NCBI GenBank assembly: GCA_016713245.1 | Contig: JADJPM010000004.1 | Location: forward strand, 2,728,001 to 2,792,000 | From: Verrucomicrobiaceae bacterium | GTDB taxonomy: Bacteria; Verrucomicrobiota; Verrucomicrobiia; Verrucomicrobiales; Verrucomicrobiaceae | Length of the DNA stretch: 64,000 nt | Direction of reading: 5' to 3' | Shown here: one piece after another, positions 18,786-25,379 of the stretch | Layout of the letters: each line of letters starts with the position of its first letter | How positions within the stretch are numbered: position 1 is the stretch's first letter | The notes under the pieces: generated by a model | Seen by the model: the letters and a program-made list of their open reading frames with translations, nothing else | What the model was told of the DNA's origin: nothing | Database searches by the model: none | Made by a program: the position numbers and the translations under genes

Positions 18786-19660
18786 TTAGTTGTTTTGGAT
18801 GGATAGTTCGAAGGCGAGCGGAGATTGGAAGCCTAGGGCGCTGTGGAGGCGCACGGGGTTGTAGAAGGTTTCGATGTAGTCGAAGACCATTGAGCGAGCT
18901 TGAGCGCGGGTGGATGGGACGCTGGAGCCAAAGCATTCGGCCTTCAGCGTGGCCCAGAAGCTTTCCATGGTGGCGTTGTCGTAGCAGTTGGCCGTGCGGC
19001 TCATGCTGGCGGTGATGCCGCGCAGTTTGAGGCGCTTGCGGAACTCGGTGCTGGTGTATTGGCAGCCACGGTCGCTATGGTGGAGCAGACCGCTCGGGTT
19101 TGCTCCACGTGCTTGCAGGGCGCGCTCCAAGGCTGCGCTGGGCAGTTCGGTGGCGAGGTCTTCTCGGGTGCTCCAGCCGAGGATGCGGCGGCTGCAGAGG
19201 TCCATCTCGGCGGCCAGATAGAGCCAGCCTTCGCGAGTGGGGAGGTAGGTGATGTCGGTGACCCAGACCTCGTTGAGGCGGTTGGGCGCGGGGCGTTGCA
19301 GCAGGTGGTTGGGGGCTGTCGCCGCAGTTTTGTCAGTGACGGTGGTGCGCGGCACGAAGCGGCGCTTCTGGCGCACGCGCAGGTGCTGCTCGCGCATGAG
19401 CCGGGCGATGCGGTTGTTGCCGTGGCGGAGGCCTTTGGCGCGCAGGGCATGCACGAGGGCGTGGCGAGCCGTAGGTGGCCCGGCTGGCGATGAAGGCCGC
19501 GTGGATCTCGGTGGCCAGTTGTGCGTCCTGGCGGCGGCGCGGGCGCTGCTGTTTGCGCAGGTGGGCGTGGTAGCCGCTGCGGCTGACGCCGAGGGCCCGG
19601 CAGGCTTTGGCGAGGCTCATACGCGGTTGTTCGTGGTGGAGGGTTTGGATGAGGACGAAA
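18786..19660 (-). pseudogene. IS3 transposase OrfB (frameshifted)
   Basis: Two frames together make a normal OrfB. The 5' part has MSLAKACRALGVSRSGYHAH and the 3' part has the rve integrase core VWVTDITYLPTREGWLYLA, LLHHSDRGCQYTS, and TANCYDNATMESFWATLKAE (DDE residues in italics of the family: D of TDITY, D of HSDRG, E of ESFW). They join at about 19468, where one extra C breaks the frame in TYGSPR/LVHALRAKG. A second one-base deletion near 19664 separates it from the frame that continues OrfA. Without these changes it would be translated as an OrfAB fusion. As given it is inactive. Confidence 0.8.
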
Positions 19661-19681
19661 CGGTGCCTTCTGGTTGGGCTA

Positions 19682-19996
19682 CTATGGCCAAGGCTTTTTT
19701 AAAATGTCGTTCTGAGCACGGATGGCGTCGAGTTCGCGGCGAAGGGATGCGATCTCCACCGCGGCGGCCACGGCACTGGAGCCGCCTGCGTTCACCAGCC
19801 CGGCGCTACGCGCCTGAGGCTGGCTCACTGCGGCAGCTCCAGTGCCGTAGCGTTCCTTCCAATCGCGCAGGTTCCAGTGGGAGATGCCCAGTTCGCGGGC
19901 GAGCTGAGCAGCCTTGCGGCCGCCTTCGAGCAGCGCGACTGCGTCGCGCTTGAACTGCTCGTCATAGGTGCGTTTTTTCGTTCCTGTCGTGTTCAT
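19682..19996 (-). CDS. IS3 transposase OrfA
   Basis: About 104 residues from ATG 19996 (MNTTGTKKRTYDEQFKRDAVALL). An N-terminal HTH (ARELGISHWNLRDWKERYG) is followed by a leucine-zipper-like coiled coil (EIASLRRELDAIRAQNDILKK). The 3' end carries the heptamer-type slip site A6G (at about 19699 in the minus-strand sense TTTTAAAAAAG), where IS3 elements make a -1 frameshift to produce OrfAB. Shifting there reads KKALAIVAQPE, the expected continuation. Confidence 0.75.
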   Translation of the reverse strand: MNTTGTKKRTYDEQFKRDAVALLEGGRKAAQLARELGISHWNLRDWKERYGTGAAAVSQPQARSAGLVNAGGSSAVAAAVEIASLRRELDAIRAQNDILKKPWP

Positions 19997-20130
19997 GCTG
20001 CTTTGGGTAGTTACCCAACTTTTGCTGTCCACGAAAACGAAGAAGGCTCAAGCTGCTCTCCAAGTCTCCAAGTCTTGCTCCGCACGGCGCAGCCGCTCTC
20101 CCAGTCTCACCACTCCAAGTCTCAAAGTCT

Positions 20131-20556
20131 ATGTTCGACCCTACCTACCCACCGACGAATGCCTTGATCGAATCCGCGCCGCTGCGCGGTCAATTCAACA
20201 GCCTGAAGGCGCTCATCGACGCCATGGTCTCGGTCAACGCGGCGGTGGTGGATGGCGTGACCACGCTGCCGCCGGGTGATCCGGCGACGGTATCTCTCAA
20301 TGTGGTCGCCAACATGATGCACTTCACCTTTGGCATTCCGCAGGGACACACCGGCGCGGAGGGACCGCAAGGCCTACCGGGGGAGGTAACCCAGACGGAT
20401 CTGAACAATGCCGTGGCGACGATGCTGGGCGAATCGAGCAACAACAGCAACGGCGTGGGTAGCATCGCGATGAACGTCGATCCCGATTACAATCAGACGC
20501 AGATCCAGATGATCGTGGATAAGCTGGAGGAACTGATCAACGCGCTGAGGAGGTAG
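20131..20556 (+). CDS. Short collagen-like protein, paralogue 1
   Basis: 141 residues (MFDPTYPPTNALIESAPLRG). An N-terminal helical region (LKALIDAMVSVNAAVVDG) and a beta segment (VANMMHFTFGIPQG) precede three or four collagen-like Gly-X-Y triplets (GHTGAEGPQGLPGE). A helical C-terminus ends VDKLEELINALRR. A paralogue of the same length and layout lies at 51137-51562. The GIPQG-collagen junction is also seen in phage tail-fibre and spore-surface proteins, but no phage genes are nearby. No signal peptide. Function unknown. Confidence 0.65.
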   Translation: MFDPTYPPTNALIESAPLRGQFNSLKALIDAMVSVNAAVVDGVTTLPPGDPATVSLNVVANMMHFTFGIPQGHTGAEGPQGLPGEVTQTDLNNAVATMLGESSNNSNGVGSIAMNVDPDYNQTQIQMIVDKLEELINALRR

Positions 20557-20791
20557 AGGCAGAATGTGGCACGGGTTTATAACCTGTGCATCAGAGGGTG
20601 AATGAACAGGATGCCATCCTGTTCCACTTTTCCTGGCGGGGCGCGAGACGCTGCACCTAGCAAGGCATGTGGTTCACGCTTGAGCGTGTCTTTGCCCGTC
20701 ACGCTGAAGCGTGAACAACGTGCAAAGAGAGACGCTGCCGCCAATCCTTTCGGATCGGACGACAGCGCCCCGTATTTCACGAACCAGTCCC
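20557..20791. repeat. Intergenic stretch with dispersed hairpin repeats
   Basis: No gene is seen. The stretch contains two adjacent hairpins, CACGCTTGAGCGTG (about 20672) and CACGCTGAAGCGTG (about 20700), related to the one at about 5413. It also has ATCCTGTTCC-type short repeats upstream of them. Confidence 0.5.
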
Positions 20792-20935
20792 TCAGCGGGC
20801 GGCTCGTTCGATGTGACTGCCGACGTGCTCGACATCGCGGCCGAAGCCTCTGAAGGTGCGGCAGCTCGTGCCCGCCATCACGAGGAGGGCGGAGGCCAGG
20901 ACGAGGAAGGCGATTCGTATCGTGGATGTTTTCAT
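20792..20935 (-). CDS. Entericidin EcnA/B-family lipoprotein
   Basis: 47 residues: signal sequence MKTSTIRIAFLVLASALLVMAGTSC with a lipobox-like MAGTSC, then RTFRGFGRDVEHVGSHIERAA. The motif T-[VF]-R-G-[MF]-G-x-D-V and the terminal amphipathic helix define entericidin-type bacteriolytic/antidote peptides, which accumulate in stationary phase in enterics. It follows the CsbD gene by 19 bases on the same strand, so the dyad element at 21193 probably drives both. Confidence 0.75.
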   Translation of the reverse strand: MKTSTIRIAFLVLASALLVMAGTSCRTFRGFGRDVEHVGSHIERAAR

Positions 20936-20954
20936 GATGTTTGAAGTCGGTGGG

Positions 20955-21158
20955 TTAAAAGCCTTGGGCGGTGAGGCTGGCCTGAATCGCGGCTTGAATG
21001 GCCTCCTGCGTGGCTCCGGTGCGCTTTTGAATGCGGCCGAGGAGTTCGTCCGCCTTGCCTTCCTGAAACTGGAGGTCGTCGTCGGTGAGCGTCGCCCATT
21101 TTTGTTTGAGGGTGCCTTTGAGAATGTTCCAGTCGCCTTTGATATGTAGTGTTGTCAT
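20955..21158 (-). CDS. CsbD-family stress protein
   Basis: 67 residues (MTTLHIKGDWNILKGTLKQKW). It matches the CsbD family in length and in the pattern GDWNxLKGxLKQKWxxLTDDDL, followed by GKADELLGRIQKRTG. CsbD proteins are induced by general stress (sigma-B in Bacillus) and their molecular role is unknown. It is the first gene of a CsbD-entericidin pair with a dyad element 34 bases upstream. Confidence 0.85.
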   Translation of the reverse strand: MTTLHIKGDWNILKGTLKQKWATLTDDDLQFQEGKADELLGRIQKRTGATQEAIQAAIQASLTAQGF

Positions 21159-21192
21159 AGGATCACATGGTGCGGCGTGGCCTCCGCTCTCA

Positions 21193-21212
21193 CCATGGGG
21201 TGTACTGCTACT
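21193..21212 (-). promoter_or_regulatory. Dyad element, copy 3 (upstream of CsbD gene)
   Basis: Minus-strand AGTAGCAGTACACCCCATGG, 34 bases before ATG 21158. The ACCCCATGG half and the leading AGTA are intact; the GGGT half is degenerate. Confidence 0.6.
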
Positions 21213-21234
21213 GCTTCGCCCTTCGCCGATGACG

Positions 21235-21257
21235 AAAAAGGCGACCGAGCTTTCGCC
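21235..21257 (-). terminator. Rho-independent terminator of the small lipoprotein gene
   Basis: Minus strand: GGCGA AAGCTCGG TCGCC followed by TTTTT. It starts 30 bases after the stop of the gene at 21288-21497. Confidence 0.65.
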
Positions 21258-21287
21258 GGGCCGCCTTGGTTTGGAATGAGGAGCGTT

Positions 21288-21497
21288 TTAGTAGGCTCTC
21301 GTGGTCTGCGTCTCCACGGTGGTGGAGATGGGAGCATTCACCAATGGCCCGCGGCGGGTGGTAGTCTCCTCCGTGGTGGTCGTGGTGGTGGCGCCGTGAT
21401 GGTGGCGACGTCCGTCGTCTTCGTTGTAGGTGGTTTCACAACTGGAGAGCAGGGCGAGGCCCGCGATGGCGAGGGAGAGATGGATGAGTGATTTCAT
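21288..21497 (-). CDS. Small Thr/His-rich lipoprotein
   Basis: 69 residues from ATG 21497. A signal peptide with lipobox LLSSC (MKSLIHLSLAIAGLALLSSC) precedes a short mature part rich in His and Thr (RRHHHGATTTTTTEETTTRRG) and a C-terminal VETQTTRAY. There is no known domain. The His and Thr runs suggest a disordered surface tail, possibly metal-binding. It lies between the CsbD and DUF883-like genes in the stress neighbourhood but has no dyad element of its own. Confidence 0.6.
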   Translation of the reverse strand: MKSLIHLSLAIAGLALLSSCETTYNEDDGRRHHHGATTTTTTEETTTRRGPLVNAPISTTVETQTTRAY

Positions 21498-21538
21498 GGT
21501 GGGTGCGTGGGTTTGAAGGTGGAGAGGAGCGTGAAGGC

Positions 21539-21922
21539 TCAATGAAACAGGTTTTTGATGCCGTGGCTGAGGCGTCCGAGTTTTCGATCAAGATGAAGAT
21601 CGCCGAGCTGATCCACGCCACGACTGACGGACTGCGCTCCGCTATCGGCGATCTCGGAGAGGCGCTGCTGGAGGTCCTCCAGCAATTGCGCGGCGCGATG
21701 CCTCGGCGGTGGAGGCGTCAAAGCACGCACGGTGAGCATGGCGAGGATGCCGAAGCCTGCGGCGGCGAGCAAGGTGGCACCGGGATGCTGCTGCACGCAT
21801 CGCTCCATGCGGGCGGCGGTGCTTTTGCAGACGTTGCAGGCCGTGGTTGCGGCCTTGGCGGCATCAGCGGCGATTTCAGGAAGAACGGAGGGAATGGCGG
21901 GAGGACTGGAGGGTGTGTTCAT
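21539..21922 (-). CDS. DUF883/ElaB-like membrane-associated protein
   Basis: 127 residues. A helical N-terminal part (IAADAAKAATTACNVCKSTAARMERCVQQHP) precedes one membrane segment (GATLLAAAGFGILAMLTV) and an amphipathic, charged C-terminal helix (AAQLLEDLQQRLSEIADSGAQSV). The VQQHPGATLLAAAGFGILA pattern is that of ElaB/YqjD/DUF883 proteins, which bind ribosomes at the membrane in stationary phase in E. coli. It is coupled by ATGA overlap to the upstream gene. Confidence 0.6.
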   Translation of the reverse strand: MNTPSSPPAIPSVLPEIAADAAKAATTACNVCKSTAARMERCVQQHPGATLLAAAGFGILAMLTVRALTPPPPRHRAAQLLEDLQQRLSEIADSGAQSVSRGVDQLGDLHLDRKLGRLSHGIKNLFH

Positions 21923-22218
21923 GGTTTTGGAGTGAGGGGAGTGACGTTGCAGGTGAGCTCGATGGCTTTGGTGATGCCGAGGGAGAGGAGCATCGGACGC
22001 AGCAGCGCCGCGCCGACGGTGGAGACCGTGCCTGCCACCACGCGTGTGGGCAGCAGATTGACGAGCAATCCCACACCGAAGGCCACGGCCACTGCCTGGG
22101 CGGGCTCGCGTTGAGCAAAGGCTTTGATGTCGTGCAGCTTGCTCCTCATGAGGCCAGGAAGGTCACGAACTGGAGCGGCGGGTGGGGAGGGCGGAACGGA
22201 TGTTTCAGCGGGGATCAT
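21919..22218 (-). CDS. Small membrane protein, partner of the DUF883-like gene
   Basis: 99 residues. A Pro-rich N-terminus (MIPAETSVPPSPPAAPVRD) precedes LHDIKAFAQREPAQAVAVAFGVGLLVNLLPTRVVAG, an amphipathic helix running into a membrane segment, and a second hydrophobic segment (AALLRPMLLSLGITKAIEL). The REPAQAVAVAFGVGLL pattern echoes the DUF883/YqjD C-terminus, so it probably forms a functional pair with the downstream gene, which it overlaps by 4 bases. A dyad element is 31 bases upstream. Confidence 0.6.
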   Translation of the reverse strand: MIPAETSVPPSPPAAPVRDLPGLMRSKLHDIKAFAQREPAQAVAVAFGVGLLVNLLPTRVVAGTVSTVGAALLRPMLLSLGITKAIELTCNVTPLTPKP

Positions 22219-22249
22219 GATGCAGCCTAGCGATGCTCAAAGGCTGCGA

Positions 22250-22269
22250 CCATGGGGTGAAACCCGACT
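22250..22269 (-). promoter_or_regulatory. Dyad element, copy 4 (upstream of the 99-aa gene)
   Basis: Minus-strand AGTCGGGTTTCACCCCATGG, the full consensus, 31 bases before ATG 22218. Confidence 0.75.
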
Positions 22270-22284
22270 CCCCTGCCCCATCCG

Positions 22285-22335
22285 CAAAAAGCAAAACGGT
22301 GACGAAGGGCTGCAAAACAGCTTCTTCGTCACCGT
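22285..22335 (-). terminator. Rho-independent terminator of the first DUF4142 gene
   Basis: Minus strand: stem arms ACGGTGACGAAG and CTTCGTCACCGT (22296-22335), then TTTTGCTTTTT. It lies 67 bases beyond the stop at 22402, and the arms are 12 bp long. Confidence 0.75.
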
Positions 22336-22401
22336 CGCATGCGATCACGCTGCCTTTGCCTCCCGAGCGTCAGGCCACGCTTTCGCAAACTTTTTTGCCG
22401 C

Positions 22402-22929
22402 TTACTTAGCGCTCAGCTCCATGGCTTTGCCGAGATGGGTCTTCAGCGTTGGCAGCATGCCGGTGGCCCAAGCCTTGAGGTCGCTGTCTTTGGCGTCGTT
22501 GGAAGCCTCTTCGAAGTTGCTCACGCACTTCTTGTGACCGCGAACGATTTCAGCGAGGAACTCTTTGTCGAACTCCGTGCCGCTGGATTTCTCCAGCGTC
22601 TGGTAATGCTCGGCGTCTTTCGGATTGATGACCGTGGAGGTTTCCACGCCTTTGGTGGCTGCCAGCTTGGCGAGCTGGTCATTGGCCGCAGTGTGATCCG
22701 TGACGAGCATCTGGGCAAAGGCCTTGATTTCTTCACGACTAGTTTTCTGAGCACCGAGGCCAGCCGTCTTCACGACAGCCATGCCAGCGGCGGCTTCCTG
22801 CTTGATGAATTTCACATCAGCAGCATTCAGCGTGTCTTTTTCAGCAGCGATGCCGGTGGAGGCGAGGAGCAAAGCGGCGCAGAACGCGAAAGCCGAGGTG
22901 GTGAGGAGGGTGATGGATGTCTTTTTCAT
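22402..22929 (-). CDS. DUF4142 periplasmic protein, copy 1
   Basis: 175 residues from ATG 22929. A signal peptide (MKKTSITLLTTSAFAFCAALLLASTGIAAE) is followed by a DUF4142 helical bundle: DVKFIKQEAAAGMAVVKTAGLGAQK, then VTDHTAANDQLAKLA and a C-terminal GHKKCVSNFEEASNDAKD. The family has a ferritin-like four-helix arrangement and is frequent in stress and biofilm regions; no activity is established. The conserved H-x-x-[AM]-[NR] helix is present. The dyad element lies 78 bases upstream, further than usual. A second DUF4142 gene lies at 33760. Confidence 0.8.
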   Translation of the reverse strand: MKKTSITLLTTSAFAFCAALLLASTGIAAEKDTLNAADVKFIKQEAAAGMAVVKTAGLGAQKTSREEIKAFAQMLVTDHTAANDQLAKLAATKGVETSTVINPKDAEHYQTLEKSSGTEFDKEFLAEIVRGHKKCVSNFEEASNDAKDSDLKAWATGMLPTLKTHLGKAMELSAK

Positions 22930-23007
22930 GGGTGGTTTGGGTTCGTTGATTGATGACGTCGTTGGGTTTGTCATCGCTCTCACCGTGGGACCCTCGCCAG
23001 CCTATCA

Positions 23008-23027
23008 CCATGGGGTGAAACCCGACT
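23008..23027 (-). promoter_or_regulatory. Dyad element, copy 5 (toward DUF4142 gene)
   Basis: Minus-strand AGTCGGGTTTCACCCCATGG, perfect consensus, 78 bases before ATG 22929. It faces copy 6 back to back with 41 bases between them. Confidence 0.7.
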
Positions 23028-23068
23028 GCTCAGCGCATCAGGATGAAGTCATTGCACCACGATCATCG

Positions 23069-23088
23069 AGTCGGGTTTCACCCCATGG
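23069..23088 (+). promoter_or_regulatory. Dyad element, copy 6 (toward OmpA-like gene)
   Basis: Plus-strand AGTCGGGTTTCACCCCATGG, perfect consensus, 62 bases before ATG 23151. With copy 5 it forms a divergent pair between two envelope-protein genes. Confidence 0.7.
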
Positions 23089-23150
23089 CCTCACCACGCA
23101 CGCGCAGACGAAAGAGGCGGCTCAGTCCAAATACCAAACCAACACATCTC

Positions 23151-23813
23151 ATGAAAAAACTCCTCTTCCTCCTCCCCATTCTATGCGCCGCCACGCCTTC
23201 GCTGCATGCGCAGGTCACCGTCGTCTCACCTGCTCCAGGCATTTCACCCGTCGTCGTCGTGCGCACATTAAATCCCGTGGTCGTGCAGCGTCAGCTCTCC
23301 CTGGCACCGAAAGTGGTGATCCTATCACCCGCACCGCAGACGGAGGTGAAGACGACAAAAACCACCACCGTGGTGGATACCCCCGGCCAGCCACGCCGCG
23401 TGTACAACTCAGAGCGCAGCGTGGTCGTGGTCGAAGACCAAGGTCAAACCCGTGAGCTGCCTTATGTGACGCTCCCCGTGCTCTTTGTGAAGGAAACTGC
23501 CGAACTTCTCGATGATGAATCACGCAACGCTCTTCAGCAAGTGGCGGGCGTCACCCTAGCGATCAGTAAAACCGAGGCAGGCACCGTGTTTGACATCGAA
23601 GGCCACACCAGCACCGACGGCACTGGCGAATACAATGCCAGCCTGTCAGCAGCTCGGGCCCAGCGTGTGTTTGACGAGCTCACCAAAACCTACGGCGTGC
23701 CTGCCAGCGTGCTGAGCGCTCACGGCTACGGCGAGAGCTTCCCCATGTATCCCCAGGGCAATGAGGCCGAGATGCAGCAGGATCGTCGCGTGCTCGTGGT
23801 GCGCACGAAATGA
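23151..23813 (+). CDS. OmpA-family peptidoglycan-associated outer-membrane protein
   Basis: 220 residues from ATG 23151. A signal peptide (MKKLLFLLPILCAATPSLHA) precedes a Val/Pro-rich region and, at residues 110-218, an OmpA C-terminal domain: VKETAELLDDESRNALQQVA, FDIEGHTSTDGTGEYNASLSAARAQRV, GVPASVLSAHGYGES and NEAEMQQDRRVLVV. The Asp/Arg pair that binds diaminopimelate (TSTDG ... RAQRV) is present. There is no N-terminal barrel, so it probably links the envelope to peptidoglycan as a periplasmic protein. A terminator follows at 23850. Confidence 0.8.
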   Translation: MKKLLFLLPILCAATPSLHAQVTVVSPAPGISPVVVVRTLNPVVVQRQLSLAPKVVILSPAPQTEVKTTKTTTVVDTPGQPRRVYNSERSVVVVEDQGQTRELPYVTLPVLFVKETAELLDDESRNALQQVAGVTLAISKTEAGTVFDIEGHTSTDGTGEYNASLSAARAQRVFDELTKTYGVPASVLSAHGYGESFPMYPQGNEAEMQQDRRVLVVRTK

Positions 23814-23849
23814 GCTACGAAGGCGATTTGAACCCCAATTCTCCTCACA

Positions 23850-23879
23850 CCCGCTCCCACATCAAGGAGCGGGTTTTTT
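23850..23879 (+). terminator. Rho-independent terminator after the OmpA-like gene
   Basis: CCCGCTCC, an 8-base loop, GGAGCGGG, then TTTTTT, starting 37 bases after the stop codon. It is one of the clearest terminators in the window. Confidence 0.9.
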
Positions 23880-23889
23880 GCGCCCATGG

Positions 23890-23910
23890 ACTGGGGCACA
23901 CACCCCATCG
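23890..23910 (+). promoter_or_regulatory. Dyad element, copy 7 (upstream of glycine-zipper gene)
   Basis: ACTGGGGCACACACCCCATCG, a one-base-longer variant with GGGG and ACCCCATCG halves, 33 bases before ATG 23944. It begins right after the preceding terminator, so it should mark a new transcription unit. Confidence 0.6.
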
Positions 23911-23943
23911 CGGCGGCGGCACCTCCGGGAGTAAGTCACGCCC

Positions 23944-24222
23944 ATGAAAACCCCCATCCTCTGCATCCTCCTCACCTCAGCCTCGCTGATTTCCTGCTCC
24001 AATAGCCCCAACGCACGCACCGGCACCGTCATCGGTGCTCTCGGCGGCGCAGGCGTCGGCGGCATCATCGGCAGTCAAAGCGGCCGCGGCCTCGAAGGTG
24101 CGGCCATCGGTGCTGGCCTCGGTGCCCTCGGCGGAAACCTCATTGGCGGCTCGCAAGATCAAAACCGCCGCGATGACCGCTACGACGACCGCTATTACAA
24201 CGGCAATCGCCGCCGTCATTAA
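23944..24222 (+). CDS. Glycine-zipper lipoprotein
   Basis: 92 residues. A lipoprotein signal with lipobox LISCS (MKTPILCILLTSASLISC) is followed by a glycine-zipper membrane motif (TVIGALGGAGVGGIIGSQ and AAIGAGLGALGGNLIGG) and a disordered tail rich in Arg, Asp and Tyr (RDDRYDDRYYNGNRRRH). It resembles the SlyB/YcfJ-like glycine-zipper envelope-stress lipoproteins. It has its own dyad element. Confidence 0.75.
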   Translation: MKTPILCILLTSASLISCSNSPNARTGTVIGALGGAGVGGIIGSQSGRGLEGAAIGAGLGALGGNLIGGSQDQNRRDDRYDDRYYNGNRRRH

Positions 24223-24257
24223 GCCCCCGTGCCGCCCCCGATCCTCCATCCACGCCC

Positions 24258-24470
24258 ATGAGCTATCAGGCACGCATCCATGATCTCACCACAGGCGAGT
24301 TCCTTCTAGCGTGCCGGGTGGAGGCTGCTGACCTGCACAATGCCGAAAGCAACGCCATCTACCACGCCGCCCGGGCGCTGACCTGCAACCCGCAGGACAT
24401 GGATGTGCGGCATCTGCATGAGTGCGCAAAAAGGCCGGAGGCATCCGCCCCCGGCCAACTGCGCTGGTAA
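24258..24470 (+). CDS. Small hypothetical protein
   Basis: 70 residues (MSYQARIHDLTTGEFLLACRVEAADLHNAESNAIYHAARAL). Unrecognised. The pattern, a short strand pair then a long helix, could be a small alpha/beta protein. It lies 35 bases after the glycine-zipper gene and may be cotranscribed with it. The 150 bases after it contain no gene that I can support. Confidence 0.5.
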   Translation: MSYQARIHDLTTGEFLLACRVEAADLHNAESNAIYHAARALTCNPQDMDVRHLHECAKRPEASAPGQLRW

Positions 24471-24619
24471 ACGCTGCAACGCAAAGTTCTCGGATCATAT
24501 CGATCCACATGAGCTTTCACTCAGAAACGAACGCAAGAGCACACGTCGAATTTGTTCGAGCTGTTTGCGAAGGCGAGAAGACGGGTGGAAGTCTGAGCTG
24601 CGTTGAATGCAGGGAGAAA

Positions 24620-25324
24620 TCAGGCAGCATGTTTTTTGCGCACACGCTCCCCTGGAGCCTCCACCCACATGAAGAGGGCTTTCAGGCCATCGAGCAGGCC
24701 CATCTCTTGATGCTGCTCCGCCTCGATTTCGATGGCGGCTTCGTCGAGCTCCCGCTGGTATTTGGTCTCGTCGATGTCTTCCACGACGGGCGGTGCGGCT
24801 GCCGCATCCAAGGCGGCAATCGCCATGGCATCCGTGATCTCATACTGAGGACTGTGCGAAGCCCAGGCCTGCAAACGGATGTGCAGCCCTTGAATGCCCG
24901 CCTGCACCGCCTTGCGATGAGATTCGATGGTGAGCACGAGCTTCTTCCAATCGTACGCCGCCGCCTCATTGAGATGGGCCGCCTGATCTCGCAGACCGCT
25001 GAGCGCGATCGCTAGCCGCGCCTCCTGATGCTGCGATTCCTCCCACAGCTTCCAAGCGGTTTGCGGATGGCTGTTGCCCACCGCATCGTGCATCTCCGCG
25101 AGAATGCGGTGAATGCGCCGCAGCACGGCCGTCACATGATCCCAATGATGCTGGCATCCGGTGTTCCAATCCGCGGGCGAGCCGCGCACATTCGCCAATT
25201 CGTGAGATTCCTCCAGCACTCGAGTTAATTCGGCCTCAAACTCGATCAAACGCACGCAATCGGCCCGCAGGCCGGCTTCGAGGCTGGAAACGACGGGAAA
25301 GGCGAGGGCAAGCGTGGAGATCAT
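24620..25324 (-). CDS. Coiled-coil hypothetical protein
   Basis: About 234 residues from ATG 25324 (MISTLALAFPVVSSLEAGL). It is largely helical, with heptad-like segments (LIEFEAELTRVLEESHELANV; DAAVGN..HQEARLAIALSGLRDQAAHLNEAAAYDWKKLV) and an acidic region (VVEDIDETKYQRELDEAAIEIEAEQHQE, not quoted in full). The start at 25324 is preferred over ATG 25363 because the latter is part of the CCATGG of a dyad element that lies 35 bases upstream of 25324. Function unknown. Confidence 0.6.
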   Translation of the reverse strand: MISTLALAFPVVSSLEAGLRADCVRLIEFEAELTRVLEESHELANVRGSPADWNTGCQHHWDHVTAVLRRIHRILAEMHDAVGNSHPQTAWKLWEESQHQEARLAIALSGLRDQAAHLNEAAAYDWKKLVLTIESHRKAVQAGIQGLHIRLQAWASHSPQYEITDAMAIAALDAAAAPPVVEDIDETKYQRELDEAAIEIEAEQHQEMGLLDGLKALFMWVEAPGERVRKKHAA

Positions 25325-25359
25325 GGCAAGGTCATGCTCCAGAGCCGCCGCCGCTTCCG

Positions 25360-25379
25360 CCATGGGGTGAAGTGCTACT
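25360..25379 (-). promoter_or_regulatory. Dyad element, copy 8 (upstream of coiled-coil gene)
   Basis: Minus-strand AGTAGCACTTCACCCCATGG, 35 bases before ATG 25324, overlapping the last base of the permease stop codon. Confidence 0.6.

Larger units (their letters stand above)
18768..20031 (-). mobile_element. IS3-family insertion sequence
   Basis: A 1264-bp element bounded by imperfect inverted repeats: left end CAGACACGGAAAGTTGGGTT and right end (complement) TGGACAGCAAAAGTTGGGTA, 15 of about 22 positions alike. It encodes orfA and a frameshifted orfB with a DDE domain. It is flanked by a direct repeat CGAAAACG (18760-18767 and 20032-20039) that abuts both ends. Eight bases is longer than the 3-5 bp usually made by IS3 elements. 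Its left end is 39 bases upstream of the res start codon, so it separates the defence operon from its original upstream region. Confidence 0.8.
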
